Shown here in pieces: positions 5,804-20,900 of a stretch of DNA of 64,000 nt; positions within the stretch are counted from its first letter, which is position 1; every line of letters begins with the position of its first letter. Origin of the DNA: Micromussa lordhowensis (Eukaryota; Cnidaria; Anthozoa; Scleractinia; Lobophylliidae); assembly GCA_964020085.1 (NCBI GenBank), contig OZ026601.1:29372118-29436117 (forward strand), read 5' to 3'. The notes beneath the pieces are model-generated. The model saw nothing but the letters and a program-made list of their open reading frames with translations, was not told where the DNA came from and did no database searches. The translations under genes were made by a program, and so were the position numbers.

Positions 5804-8800
5804 TCTGAGATTTTACCAAGGGGGCACCAAAAGAAAATGCTCAAAAAATTAGGCCGACTATAGGGGCTTCAAAAACATCCTGGCACAAATGGCATCATCT
5901 CCTAATTAGTACGCACTTAAAGTGCAAAGATAGGACAACATTTTGCTGCAAACTGCGGCTCCATAAGTGTCGGTATAGCCGAGTTATGACAAATTTGGCA
6001 AGGACACCTAAATCGGCCATTTTCTGAGATTTTGCCAAGGGGGGACCAAGGGAAAATTCTCAAAAAAGTAGGCCGACTATAGGGGCTTCAAAAACATCCT
6101 GACACAAATGGCATCATCTCCTAATTAGTATGCACTTAAAGTGCAGAGATAGGACAACATTTTGCTGCAAACTGCGGCTCCATAAGTTTCCGTATAGCCG
6201 AGTTATGACAAATTTGGCAAGGACACCTAAATCGGCCATTTTCTGAGATTTTGCCAAGGGGGGACCAAGGGAAAATGCTCAAAAAAGTAGGCCGACTATA
6301 GGGGCTTCAAAAACACCCTGGCGCAAATGGCATCATCTCCTAATTAGTATGCACTTGAAGTGCAAACATGGGACAACATTTTGCTGCAAACTGCGGCTCC
6401 ATAAGTGTCCGTATAGCCGAGTTATGACAAATTTGGCAAGGTTACTTAAATCGGCCCTTTTCTGAGATTTTTCCAAGGGGGGACCAAGGGAAAATGCTCA
6501 AAAAAGTAGGCCGACTATAGGGGCTTCAAAAACATCCTAGCACAAATGGCATCATCTCTTAATTAGTATGCACTTAAAGTGCAAAGATAGGACAACATTT
6601 TGCTGCAAACTGCGGCTCCATAAGTGTCCGTATAGCCGAGTTATGACAAATTTGGCAAGGACACCTAAATCGGCCATTTTCTGAGATTTTGCCAAGGGGG
6701 GACCAAGGGAAAATGCTCAAAAAAGTAGGCCGACTATAGGGGCTTCAAAAACATCCTGGCACAAATGGCATCATCTCCTAATTAATATGCACTTAAAGTG
6801 CAGAGATAGGACAACATTTTGCTGCAAACTGCGGCTCCATAAGTGTCCGTATAGCCGAGTTATGACAAATTTGGCAAGGACACCTAAATCGGCCATTTTC
6901 TGAGATTTTGTCAAGGGGGGACCAAGGGAAAATGTTCAAAAAAGTAGGCCGACTATAGGGGCTTAAAAAACACCCTGGCGCAAATGGCATCATCTCCTAA
7001 TTAGTACGCACTTAAAGTGCAAAGATAGGACAACATTTTGCTGCAAACTGCGGCTCCATAAGTGTCCGTATAGCCGAGTTATGACAAATTTGGCAAGGAC
7101 ACCTAAATCGGCCATTTTCTGAGATTTTGTCAAGGGGGGACCAAGGGAAAATGCTCAAAAAAGTAGGCCGACTATAGGGGCTTCAAAAACACCCTGGCGC
7201 AAATGGCATCATCTCCTAATTAGTATGCACTTAAAGTGCAAACATAGGACAACATTTTTCTGCAAACTGCGGCTCCATAAGTGTCCGTAGAGCCGCGTTA
7301 TGACAAATTTGGCAAGGACACCTAAATCGGCCATTTTCTGAGATTTTGCCAAGGGGGGACAAAGGGAAAATGTTCAAAAAAGTAGGCCGACTATAAGGGC
7401 TTAAAAAACACCCTGGCGCAAATGGCATCATCTCCTAATTAGTATGCACTTAAAGTGCAAACATAGGACAACATTTTGCTGCAAACTGCGGCTCCATAAG
7501 TGTCCGTATAGCCCAGTTATGACAAATTTGGCAAGGACACCTAAATCGGCCATTATCTGAGATTTTACCAAGGGGGGACCATGGGAAAATGCTCAAAAAA
7601 GTAGGCCGACTATAGGGGCTACAAAAACATCCTGGCACAAATGGCATCATCTCCTAATTAGTACGCACTTAAAGTGCAAAGATAGGACAACATTTTGCTG
7701 CAAACTGCGGCTCCATAAGTGTCCGTATAGCCGAGTTATGACAAATTTGGCAAGGACACCTAAATCGGCCATTTTCTGAGATTTTGCCAAGGGGGGACCA
7801 AGGGAAAATGCTTAAAAAAGTAGGCCGACTATAGGGGCTTCAAAAACACACTGGCGCAAATGGCATCATCTCCTAATTAGTATGCACTTGAAGTGCAAAC
7901 ATGGGACAATATTTTGCTGCTAACTGCGGCTCCATAAGTGTCCGTATAGCCGAGTTATGACAAATTTGGCAAGGTTAGTTAAATCGGCCCTTTTCTGAGA
8001 TTTTGCCAAGGGGGGACCAAGGGAAAATGCTCAAAAAAGTAGGCCGACTATAGGGGCTTCAAAAACATCCTAGCACAAATGGCATCATCTCTTAATTAGT
8101 ATGCACTTAAAGTGCAAAGATAGGACAACATTTTGCTGCAAACTGCGGCTCCATAAGTGTCCGTATAGCCGAGTTATGACAAATTTGGCAAGGACACCTA
8201 AATCGGCCATTTTCTGAGATTTTGTCAACGGGGGACCAAGGGAAAATGCTCAAAAAAGTAGGCCGACTATAGGGGCTTCAAAAACACCCTGGCGGAAATG
8301 GCATCATCTCCTAATTAGTATGCACTTAAAGTGCAAACATAGGACAACATTTTTCTGCAAACTGCGGCTCCATAAGTGTCCGTATAGCCGCGTTATGACA
8401 AATTTGGCAAGGACACCTATATCGGCCATTTTCTGAGATTTTACCAAAGGGGGACCAAGGGAAAATGCTCAAAAAAGTAGGCCGACTATAGGGGCTTCAA
8501 AAACATCCTGGCGCAAATGGCATCATCTCCTAATTAAAATGCACTTGAAGTGCAAACATAGGACAACATTTTGCTGCAAACTGCGGCTCCATAAGTGTCC
8601 GTATAGCCGAGTTATGACAAATTTGGCAAGGACACCTAAATCGGCCATTATCTGAGATTTTACCAAGGGGGGACCAAGGGAAAATACTCAAAAAAGTAGG
8701 CCGACTATAGGGGCTTCAAAAACATCCTGGCACAAATGGCATCATCTCCTAATTAGTACGGACTTAAAGTGCAAAGATAGGACAACATTTTGCTGCAAAC

Positions 8801-9530
8801 TGCGGCTCCATAAGTGTCCGTATAGCCGAGTTATGACAAATTTGGCAAGGACACCTAAATCGGCCATTTTCTGAGATTTTGCCAAGGGGGGACCAAGGGA
8901 AAATGCTCAAAAAAGTAGGCCGACTATAGGGGCTTCAAAAACATCCTGGCACAAATGGCATCATCTTCTAATTAGTATGCACTTAAAGTGCAGAGATAGG
9001 ACAACATTTTGCTGCAAACTGCGGCTCCATAAGTGTCCGTATAGCCGAGTTATGACAAATTTGGCAAGGACACCTAAATCGGCCATTTTCTGAGATTTTG
9101 TCAAGGGGGGACCAAGGGAAAATGTTCAGAAAAGTAGGCCGGCTATAGGGGCTTAAAAAACACCCTGGCGCAAATGGCATCATCTCCTAATTAGTATGCA
9201 CTTAAAGTGCAAACATAGGACAACATTTTGCTGCAAACTGCGGCTCCATAAGTGTCCGTATAGCCGAGTTATGACAAATTTGGCAAGGACACCTAAATCG
9301 GCCATTTTCTGAGATTTTGCCAAAGGGGGGACCAAGGGAAAATGCTCAAAAAAGTAGGCCGACTATAGGGGCTTCAAAAACATCCTGGCACAAATGGCAT
9401 CATCTCCTAATTAGTATGCACTTAAAGTGCAGAGATAGGACAACATTTTGCTGCAAACTGCGGCTCCATAAGTGTCCGTATAGCCGAGTTATGACAAATT
9501 TGGCAAGGACACCTAAATCGGCCATTTTCT
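5792..9530 (+). repeat. Satellite block with mixed A, C, D, E subtypes
   Basis: About 17 monomers of interleaved subtypes right of the LINE. The first (5792-6010) carries several private changes. Part of the block repeats at a lag of about 2190 bp (6.7-7.0 kb against 8.9-9.2 kb, ten monomers). No gene or non-satellite DNA is present. Confidence 0.85.
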
Positions 9531-12500
9531 GAGATTTTGTCAAGGGGGGACCAAGGGAAAATGTTCAAAAAAGTAGGCCGGCTATAGGGAATTAAAAAAC
9601 ACCCTGGCGCAAATGGCATCATCTCCTAATTAGAATGCACTTAAAGCGCAAACATAGGACAACATTTTGCTGCAAACTGCGGCTCCATAAGTGTCCGTAT
9701 AGCCGAGTTATGACAAATTTGGCAAGGACACCTAAATCGGTCATTATATGAGATTTTACCAAGGGGGGGACCAAGGGAAAATGCTCAAAAAAGTAGGCCG
9801 ATTATAGGGGCTTCAAAAACATCCTGGCACAAATGGCATCATCTCCTAATTAGTACGCACTTAAAGTGCAAAGATAGGACAACATTTTGCTGCAAACTGC
9901 GGCTCCATAAGTTTCCGTATAGCCGAGTTATGACAAATTTGGCAAGGACACCTAAATCGGCCATTTTCTGAGATTTTGCCAAGGGGGGACCAAGGGAAAA
10001 TGCTCAAAAAAGTAGGCCGACTATAGGGGCTTCAAAAACACCCTGGCGCAAATGGCATCATCTCCTAATTAGTATGCACTTGAAGTGCAAACATGGGACA
10101 ACATTTTGCTGCAAACTGCGGCTCCATAAGTGTCCGTATAGCCAAGTTATGACAAATTTGGCAAGGTTACTTAAATCGGCCCTTTTCTGAGATTTTGCGA
10201 AGGGGGGACCAAGGGAAAATGCTCAAAAAAGTAGGCCGACTATAGGGGCTTCAAAAACATCCTAGCACAAATGGCATCATCTCTTAATTAGTATGCACTT
10301 GAAGTGCAAAGATAGGACAACATTTTGCTGCAACCTGCGGCTCCATAAGTGTCCGTATAGCCGAGTTATGACAAATTTGGCAAGGACACCTAAATCGGCC
10401 ATTTTCTGAGATTTTGCCAAGGGGGGACCAAGGGAAAATGCTCAAAAAAGTAGGCCGACTATAGGGGCTTCAAAAACATCCTGGCACAAATGGCATCATC
10501 TCCTAATTAGTATGCACTTAAAGTGCAGAGATAGGACAACATTTTGCTGCAAACTGCGGCTCCATAAGTGTCCGTATAGCCGAGTTATGACAAATTTGGC
10601 AAGGACACCTAAATCGGCCATTATCTGAGATTTTACCAAGGGGGGACCAAGGGAAAATGCTCAAAAAAGTAGGCCGACTATAGGGGCTACAAAAACATCC
10701 TGGCACAGATGGCATCATCTCCTAATTAGTACGCACTTAAAGTGCAAACATAGGACAACATTTTGCTGCAAACTGCGGCTCCATAAGTGTCCGTATAACC
10801 GAGTTATGACAAATTTGGCAAGGACACCTAAATCGGCCATTTTCTGAGATTTTGTCAAGGGGGGACCAAGGGAAAATGCTCAAAAAAGTAGGCCGACTAT
10901 AGGGGCTTCAAAAACACCCTGGCGCAAATGGCATCATCTCCTAATTAGTATGCACTTAAAGTGCAAACATAGGACAACATTTTGCTGCAAACTGCGGCTC
11001 CATAAGTGTCCGTATAGCCGAGTTATGACAAATTTGGCAAGGACACCTAAATCGGCCATTATCTGAGATTTTACCAAGGGGGGACCAAGGGAAAATGCTC
11101 AAAAAAGTAGGCCGACTATAGGGGCTACAAAAACATCCTGGCACAAATGGCATCATCTCCTAATTAGTACGCACTTAAAGTGCAAAGATAGGACAACATT
11201 TTGCTGCAAACTGCGGCTCCATAAGTGTCCGTATAGCCGAGTAATGACAAATTTGGCAAGGACACCTAAATCGGCCATTTTCTGAGATTTTGCCAAGGGG
11301 GGACCAAGGGAAAATGCTCAAAAAAGTAGGCCAACTATAGGGGCTTCAAAAACACCCTGGCGCAAATGGCATCATCTCCTAATTAGTATGCACTTGAAGT
11401 GCAAACATGGGACAATATTTTGCTGCAAACTGCGGCTCCATAAGTGTCCGTATAGCCGAGTTATGACAAATTTGGCAAGGTTAGTTAAATCGGCCCTTTT
11501 CTGAGATTTTGCCAAGGGGGGACCAAGGGAAAATGCTCAAAAAAGTAGGCCGACTATAGGGGCTTCAAAAACATCCTAGCACAAATGGCATCATCTCTTA
11601 ATTAGTATGCACTTAAAGTGCAAAGATAGGACAACATTTTGCTGCAAACTGCGGCTCCATAAGTGTCCGTATAGTCGAGTTATGACAAATTTGGCAAGGA
11701 CACCTAAATCGGCCATTTTCTGAGATTTTGTCAAGGGGGGACCAAGGGAAAATGTTCAAAAAAGTAGGCCGGCTATAGGGAATTAAAAAACACCCTGGCG
11801 CAAATGGCATCATCTCCTAATTAGAATGCACTTAAAGCGCAAACATAGGACAACATTTTGCTGCAAACTGCGGCTCCATAAGTGTCCGTATAGCCGAGTT
11901 ATGACAAATTTGGCAAGGACACCTAAATCGGTCATTATATGAGATTTTACCAAGGGGGGGACCAAGGGAAAATGCTCAAAAAAGTAGGCCGATTATAGGG
12001 GCTTCAAAAACATCCTGGCACAAATGGCATCATCTCCTAATTAGTACGCACTTAAAGTGCAAAGATAGGACAACATTTTGCTGCAAACTGCGGCTCCATA
12101 AGTTTCCGTATAGCCGAGTTATGACAAATTTGGCAAGGACACCTAAATCGGCCATTTTCTGAGATTTTGCCAAGGGGGGACCAAGGGAAAATGCTCAAAA
12201 AAGTAGGCCGACTATAGGGGCTTCAAAAACACCCTGGCGCAAATGGCATCATCTCCTAATTAGTATGCACTTGAAGTGCAAACATGGGACAACATTTTGC
12301 TGCAAACTGCGGCTCCATAAGTGTCCGTATAGCCAAGTTATGACAAATTTGGCAAGGTTACTTAAATCGGCCCTTTTCTGAGATTTTTCCAAGGGGGGAC
12401 CAAGGGAAAATGCTCAAAAAAGTAGGCCGACTATAGGGGCTTCAAAAACATCCTAGCACAAATGGCATCATCTCTTAATTAGTATGCACTTGAAGTGCAA

Positions 12501-12640
12501 AGATAGGACAACATTTTGCTGCAACCTGCGGCTCCATAAGTGTCCGTATAGCCGAGTTATGACAAATTTGGCAAGGACACCTAAATCGGCCATTTTCTGA
12601 GATTTTGCCAAGGGGGGACCAAGGGAAAATGCTCAAAAAA
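9530..12640 (+). repeat. Block with a 2191-bp internal duplication
   Basis: About 9.53-10.45 kb matches 11.72-12.64 kb at a lag of 2191 bp (ten monomers plus one base). Shared marks include the AATTAAAAAA variant at 9590 and 11781 and the B-type monomers at about 9731 and 11932. Confidence 0.75.
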
Positions 12641-14950
12641 GTAGGCCGACTATAGGGAATTAAAAAACATCCTGGCACAAATGGCATCATCTCCTAATTA
12701 GTATGCACTTAAAGTGCAGAGATAGGACAACATTTTGCTGCAAACTGCGGCTCCATAAGTGTCCGTATAGCCGAGTTATGACAAATTTGGCAAGGACACC
12801 TAAATCGGCCATTTTCTGAGATTTTGTCAAGGGAGGACCAAGGGAAAATGTTCAAAAAAGTAGGCCGACTATAGGGGCTTAAAAAACACCCTGGCTCAAA
12901 TGGCATCATCTCCTAATTAGTATGCACTTAAAGTGCAAACATAGGACAACATTTTGCTGCAAACTGCGGCTCCATAAGTGTCCGTATAGCCGAGTTATGA
13001 CAAATTTGGCAAGGACACCTAAATCGGCCATTATCTGAGATTTTACCAAGGGGGGACCAAGGGAAAATGCTCAAAAAAGTAGGCCGACTATAGGGGCTAC
13101 AAAAACATCCTGGCACAGATGGCATCATCTCCTAATTAGTACGCACTTAAAGTGCAAACATAGGACAACATTTTGCTGCAAACTGCGGCTCCATAAGTGT
13201 CCGTATAGCCAAGTTATGACAAATTTGGCAAGGTTACTTAAATCGGCCCTTTTCTGAGATTTTTCCAAGGGGGGACCAAGGGAAAATGCTCAAAAAAGTA
13301 GGCCGACTATAGGGGCTTCAAAAACATCCTAGCACAAATGGCATCATCTCTTAATTAGTATGCACTTGAAGTGCAAAGATAGGACAACATTTTGCTGCAA
13401 CCTGCGGCTCCATAAGTGTCCGTATAGCCGAGTTATGACAAATTTGGCAAGGACACCTAAATCGGCCATTTTCTGAGATTTTGCCAAGGGGGGACCAAGG
13501 GAAAATGCTCAAAAAAGTAGGCCGACTATAGGGGCTTCAAAAACATCCTGGCACAAATGGCATCATCTCATAATTAGTATGCACTTAAAGTGCAGAGATA
13601 GGACAACATTTTGCTGCAAACTGCGGCTCCATAAGTGTCCGTATAGCCGAGTTATGACAAATTTGGCAAGGACACCTAAATCGGCCATTTTCTGAGATTT
13701 TGTCAAGGGGGGACCAAGGGAAAATGTTCAAAAAAGTAGGCCGACTATAGGGGCTTAAAAAACACCCTGGCTCAAATGGCATCATCTCCTAATTAGTATG
13801 CACTTAAAGTGCAAACATAGGACAACATTTTGCTGCAAACTGCGGCTCCATAAGTGTCCGTATAGCCGAGTTATGACAAATTTGGCAAGGACACCTAAAT
13901 CGGCCATTATCTGAGATTTTACCAAGGGGGGACCAAGGGAAAATGCTCAAAAAAGTAGGCCGACTATAGGGGCTACAAAAACATCCTGGCACAGATGGCA
14001 TCATCTCCTAATTAGTACGCACTTAAAGTGCAAACATAGGACAACATTTTGCTGCAAACTGCGGCTCCATAAGTGTCCGTATAACCGAGTTATGACAAAT
14101 TTGGCAAGGACACCTAAATCGGCCATTTTCTGAGATTTTGTCAAGGGGGGACCAAGGGAAAATGCTCAAAAAAGTAGGCCGACTATAGGGGCTTCAAAAA
14201 CACCCTGGCGCAAATGGCATCATCTCCTAATTAGTATGCACTTAAAGTGCAAACATAGGACAACATTTTGCTGCAAACTGCGGCTCCATAAGTGTCCGTA
14301 TAGCCGAGTTATGACAAATTTGGCAAGGACACCTAAATCGGCCATTATCTGAGATTTTACCAAGGGGGGACCAAGGGAAAATGCTCAAAAAAGTAGGCCG
14401 ACTATAGGGGCTACAAAAACATCCTGGCACAAATGGCATCATCTCCTAATTAGTACGCACTTAAAGTGCAAAGATAGGACAACATTTTGCTGCAAACTGC
14501 GGCTCCATAAGTGTCCGTATAGCCGAGTAATGACAAATTTGGCAAGGACACCTAAATCGGCCATTTTCTGAGATTTTGCCAAGGGGGGACCAAGGGAAAA
14601 TGCTCAAAAAAGTAGGCCAACTATAGGGGCTTCAAAAACACCCTGGCGCAAATGGCATCATCTCCTAATTAGTATGCACTTGAAGTGCAAACATGGGACA
14701 ATATTTTGCTGCAAACTGCGGCTCCATAAGTGTCCGTATAGCCGAGTTATGACAAATTTGGCAAGGTTAGTTAAATCGGCCCTTTTCTGAGATTTTGCCA
14801 AGGGGGGACCAAGGGAAAATGCTCAAAAAAGTAGGCCGACTATAGGGGCTTCAAAAACATCCTAGCACAAATGGCATCATCTCTTAATTAGTATGCACTT
14901 AAAGTGCAAAAATAGGACAACATTTTGCTGCAAACTGCGGCTCCATAAGT
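10500..14950 (+). repeat. Block with 3286-bp and 876-bp lag duplications
   Basis: About 10.5-11.6 kb matches 13.8-14.9 kb at exactly 3286 bp. Rare variants are shared: ATAACCGAG at 10795 and 14081, GAGTAATGAC near 11241 and 14527, and GGCCAACTATAG near 11330 and 14616. Inside it, a four-monomer step (876 bp) repeats the GGTTACTTAAATCGGCCC monomer at about 12.35 and 13.23 kb. Confidence 0.8.
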
Positions 14951-17900
14951 GTCCGTATAGCCGAGTTATGACAAATTTGGCAAGCACACCTAAATCGGCC
15001 ATTTTCTGAGATTTTGCCAAGGGGGGACCAAGGGAAAATGCTCAAAAAAGTAGGCCGACTATAGGGGCTTCAAAAACATCCTGGCGCAAATGGCATCATC
15101 TCCTAATTAGTATGCACTTAAAGTGCAAACATAGGACAACATTTTTCTGCAAACTGCTGCTCCATAAGTGTCCGTAGAGCCGCGTTATGACAAATTTGGC
15201 AAGGACACCTAAATCGGCCATTTTCTGAGATTTTGCCAAGGGGGGACCAAGGGAAAATGCTCAAAAAAGTAGGCCGACTATAGGGGCTTCAAAAACATCC
15301 TGGCGCAAATGGCATCATCTCGTAATTAGTATGCACTTGAAGTGCAAACATAGGACAACATTTTGCTGCAAACTGCGGCTCCATAAGTGTCCGTATAGCC
15401 GAGTTATGACAAATTTGGCAAGGACACCTAAATCGGCCATTTTCTGAGATTTTGTCAAGGGGGGACCAAGGGAAAATGTTCAGAAAAGTAGGCCGACTAT
15501 AGGGGCTTAAAAAACACCCTGGCGCAAATGGCATCATCTCCTAATTAGTATGCACTTAAAGTGCAGACATAGGACAACATTTTGCTGCAAACTGCGGCTC
15601 CATAAGTGTCCGTATAGCCGAGTTATGACAAATTTGGCAAGGACACCTAAATCGGCCATTATCTGAGATTTTACCAAGGGGGGACCAAGGGAAAATGCTC
15701 AAAAAAGTAGGCCGACTATAGGGGCTTCAAAAACATCCTGGCACAAATGGCATCATCTCCTAATTAGTACGGACTTAAAGTGCAAAGATAGGACAACATT
15801 TTGCTGCAAACTGCGGCTCCATAAGTGTCCGTATAGCCGAGTTATGACAAATTTGGCAAGGACACCTAAATCGGCCATTATCTGAGATTTTGCCAAGGGG
15901 GGACCAAGGGAAAATGCTCAAAAAAGTAGGCCGACTATAGGGGCTTCAAAAACATCCTGGCACAAATGGCATCATCTCCTAATTAGTATGCACTTAAAGT
16001 GCAGAGATAGGACAACATTTTGCTGCAAACTGCGGCTCCATAAGTGTCCGTATAGCCGAGTTATGACAAATTTGGCAAGGACACCTAAATCGGCCATTTT
16101 CTGAGATTTTGTCAAGGGGGGACCAAGGGAAAATGTTCAAAAAAGTAGGCCGGCTATAGGGGCTTAAAAAACACCCTGGCGCAAATGGCATCATCTCCTA
16201 ATTAGTATGCACTTAAAGTGCAAACATAGGACAACATTTTGCTGCAAACTGCGGCTCCATAAGTGTCCGTATAGCCGAGTTATGACAAATTTGGCAAGGA
16301 CACCTAAATCGGCCATTTTCTGAGATTTTGCCAAAGGGGGGACCAAGGGAAAATGCTCAAAAAAGTAGGCCGACTATAGGGGCTTCAAAAACATCCTGGC
16401 ACAAATGGCATCATCTCTTAATTAGTATGCACTTAAAGTGCAGAGATAGGACAACATTTTGCTGCAAACTGCGGCTCCATAAGTGTCCGTATAGCCGAGT
16501 TATAACAAATTTGGCAAGGACACCTAAATCGGCCATTTTCTGAGATTTTGTCAAGGGGGGACCAAGGGAAAATGTTCAAAAAAGTAGGCCGACTATAGGG
16601 GCTTAAAAAACACCCTGGCGCAAATGGCATCATCTCCTAATTAGTATGCACTTAAAGTGCAAACATAGGACAACATTTTGCTGCAAACTGCGGCTCCATA
16701 AGTGTCCGTATAGCCGAGTTATGACAAATTTGGCAAGGACACCTAAATCGGCCATTTTCTGAGATTTTGTCAAGGGGGGACCAAGGGAAAATGTTCAAAA
16801 AAGTAGGCCGGCTATAGGGAATTAAAAAACAACCTGGCGCAAATGGCATCATCTCCTAATTAGAATGCACTTAAAGTGCAAACATAGGACAACATTTTGC
16901 TGCAAACTGCGGCTCCATTAGTGTCCGTATAGCCGAGTTATGACAAATTTGGCAAGGACACCTAAATCGGTCATTATATGAGATTTTACCAAGGGGGGGA
17001 CCAAAGGAAAATGCTCAAAAAAGTAGGCCGATTATAGGGGCTTCAAAAACATCCTGGCACAAATGGCATCATCTCCTAATTAGTACGCACTTAAAGTGCA
17101 AAGATAGGACAACATTTTGCTGCAAACTGCGGCTCCATAAGTTTCCGTATAGCCGAGTTATGACAAATTTGGCAAGGATACCTAAATCGGCCATTTTCTG
17201 AGATTTTGCCAAGGGGGGACCAAGGGAAAATGCTCAAAAAAGTAGGCCGACTATAGGGGCTTCAAAAACACCCTGGCGCAAATGGCATCATCTCCTAATT
17301 AGTATGCACTTGAAGTGCAAACATGGGACAACATTTTGCTGCAAACTGCGGCTCCATTAGTGTCCGTATAGCCGAGTTATGACAAATTTGGCAAGGACAC
17401 CTAAATCGGTCATTATATGAGATTTTACCAAGGGGGGGACCAAGGGAAAATGCTCAAAAAAGTAGGCCGATTATAGGGGCTTCAAAAACATCCTGGCACA
17501 AATGGCATCATCTCCTAATTAGTACGCACTTAAAGTGCAAAGATAGGACAACATTTTGCTGCAAACTGCGGCTCCATAAGTTTCCGTATAGCCGAGTTAT
17601 GACAAATTTGGCAAGGACCCCTAAATCGGCCATTTTCTGAGATTTTGCCAAGGGGGGACCAAGGGAAAATGCTCAAAAAAGTAGGCCGACTATAGGGGCT
17701 TCAAAAACACCCTGGCGCAAATGGCATCATCTCCTAATTAGTATGCACTTGAAGTGCAAACATGGGACAACATTTTGCTGCAAACTGCGGCTCCATAAGT
17801 GTCCGTATAGCCGAGTTATGACAAATTTGGCAAGGTTACTTAAATCGGCCATTTTCTGAGATTTTTCCAAGGGGGGACCAAGGGAAAATGCTCAAAAAAG

Positions 17901-20900
17901 TAGGCCGACTATAGGGGCTTCAAAAACATCCTAGCACAAATGGCATCATCTCTTAATTAGTATGCACTTGAAGTGCAAAGATAGGACAACATTTTGCTGC
18001 AACCTGCGGCTCCATAAGTGTCCGTATAGCCGAGTTATGACAAATTTGGCAAGGACATCTAAATCGGCCATTTTCTGAGATTTTGCCAAGGGGGGACCAA
18101 GGGAAAATGCTCAAAAAAGTAGGCCGACTATAGGGGCTTCAAAAACATCCTGGCACAAATGGCATCATCTCCTAATTAGTATGCACTTAAAGTGCAGAGA
18201 TAGGACAACATTTTGCTGCAAACTGCGGCTCCATAAGTGTCCGTATAGCCGAGTTATGACAAATTTGGCAAGGACACCTAAATCGGCCATTTTCTGAGAT
18301 TTTGTCAAGGGGGGACCAAGGGAAAATGTTCAAAAAAGTAGGCCGACTATAGGGGCTTAAAAAACACCCTGGCGCAAATGGCATCATCTCCTAATTAGTA
18401 TGCACTTAAAGTGCAAACATAGGACAACATTTTGCTGCAAACTGCGGCTCCATAAGTGTCCGTATAGCCGAGTTATGACAAATTTGGCAAGGACACCTAA
18501 ATCGGCCATTATCTGAGATTTTACCAAGGGGGGACCAAGGGAAAATGCTCAAAAAAGTAGGCCGACTATAGGGGCTACAAAAACATCCTGGCACAAATGG
18601 CATCATCTCCTAATTAGTACGCACTTAAAGTGCAAAGATAGGACAACATTTTGCTGCAAACTGCGGCTCCATAAGTGTCCGTATAGCCGAGTTATGACAA
18701 ATTTGGCAAGGACACCTAAATCGGCCATTTTCTGAGATTTTGCCAAGGGGGGACCAAGGGAAAATGCTCAAAAAAGTAGGCCGACTATAGGGGCTTCAAA
18801 AACACCCTGGCGCAAATGGCATCATCTCCTAATTAGTATGCACTTGAAGTGCAAACATGGGACAACATTTTGCTGCAAACTGCGGCTCCATAAGTGTCCG
18901 TATAGCCGAGTTATGACAAATTTGGCAAGGTTAGTTAAATCGACCCTTTTCTGAGATTTTTCCAAGGGGGGACCAAGGGAAAATGCTCAAAAAAGTAGGC
19001 CGACTATAGGGGCTTCAAAAACATCCTAGCACAAATGGCATCATCTCCTAATTAGTATGCACTTAAAGTGCAAACATAGGACAACATTTTTCTGCAAACT
19101 GCGGCTCCATAAGTGTCCGTAGAGCCGCGTTATGACAAATTTGGCAAGGACACCTAAATCGGCCATTTTCTGAGATTTTGCCAAGGGGGGACCAAGGGAA
19201 AATGCTCAAAAAAGTAGGCCGACTATAGGGGCTTCAAAAACATCCTGGCGCAAATGGCATCATCTCCTAATTAGTATGCACTTGAAGTGCAAACATAGGA
19301 CAACATTTTGCTGCAAACTTCGGCTCCATAAGTGTCCGTATAGCCGAGTTATGACAAATTTGGCAAGGACACCTAAATCGGCCATTTTCTGAGATTTTGT
19401 CAAGGGGGGACCAAGGGAAAATGTTCAAAAAAGTAGGCCGGCTATAGGGAATTAAAAAACAACCTGGCGCAAATGGCATCATCTCCTAATTAGAATGCAC
19501 TTAAAGTGCAAACATAGGACAACATTTTGCTGCAAACTGCGGCTCCATAAGTGTCCGTATAGCCGAGTTATGACAAATTTGGCAAGGACACCTAAATCGG
19601 TCATTATATGAGATTTTACCAAGGGGGGGACCAAGGGAAAATGCTCAAAAAAGTAGGCCGATTATAGGGGCTTCAAAAACATCCTGGCACAAATGGCATC
19701 ATCTCCTAATTAGTACGCACTTAAAGTGCAAAGATAGGACAACATTTTGCTGCAAACTACGGCTCCATAAGTTTCCGTATAGCCGAGTTATGACAAATTT
19801 GGCAAGGACACCTAAATCGGCCATTTTCTGAGATTTTGCCAAGGGGGGACCAAGGGAAAATGCTCAAAAAAGTAGGCCGACTATAGGGGCTTCAAAAACA
19901 CCCTGGCGCAAATGGCATCATCTCCTAATTAGTATGCACTTGAAGTGCAAACATGGGACAACATTTTGCTGCAAACTGCGGCTCCATAAGTGTCCGTATA
20001 GCCGAGTTATGACAAATTTGGCAAGGTTACTTAAATCGGCCCTTTTCTGAGATTTTTCCAAGGGGGGACCAAGGGAAAATGCTCAAAAAAGTAGGCCGAC
20101 TATAGGGGCTTCAAAAACATCCTAGCACAAATGGCATCATCTCCTAATTAGTATGCACTTAAAGTGCAAAGATAGGACAACATTTTGCTGCAAACTGCGG
20201 CTCCATAAGTGTCCGTATAGCCGAGTTATGACAAATTTGGCAAGGACACCTAAATCGGCCATTATCTGAGATTTTACCAAGGGGGGACCAAGGGAAAATG
20301 CTCAAAAAAGTAGGCCGACTATAGGGGCTTCAAAAAAACCCTGGCGCAAATGGCATCATCTCCTAATTAGTATGCACTTAAAGTGCAAACATAGGACAAC
20401 ATTTTTCTGCAAACTGCTGCTCCATAAGTGTCCGTAGAGCCGCGTTATGACAAATTTGGCAAGGACACCTAAATCGGCCATTTTCTGAGATTTTGCCAAG
20501 GGGGGACCAACGGAAAATGCTCAAAAAAGTAGGCCGACTATAGGGGCTTCAAAAACACCCTGGCGCAAATGGCATCATCTCCTAATTAGTATGCACTTAA
20601 AGTGCAAACATAGGACAACATTTTTCTGCAAACTGCTGCTCCATAAGTGTCCGTAGAGCCGCGTTATGACAAATTTGGCAAGGACACCTAAATCGGCCAT
20701 TTTCTGAGATTTTGCCAAGGGGGGACCAAGGGAAAATGCTCAAAAAAGTAGGCCGACTATAGGGGCTTCAAAAACATCCTGGCGCAAATGGCATCATCTC
20801 CTAATTAGTATGCACTTGAAGTGCAAACATAGGACAACATTTTGCTGCAAACTGCGGCTCCATAAGTGTCCGTATAGCCGAGTTATGACAAATTTGGCAA

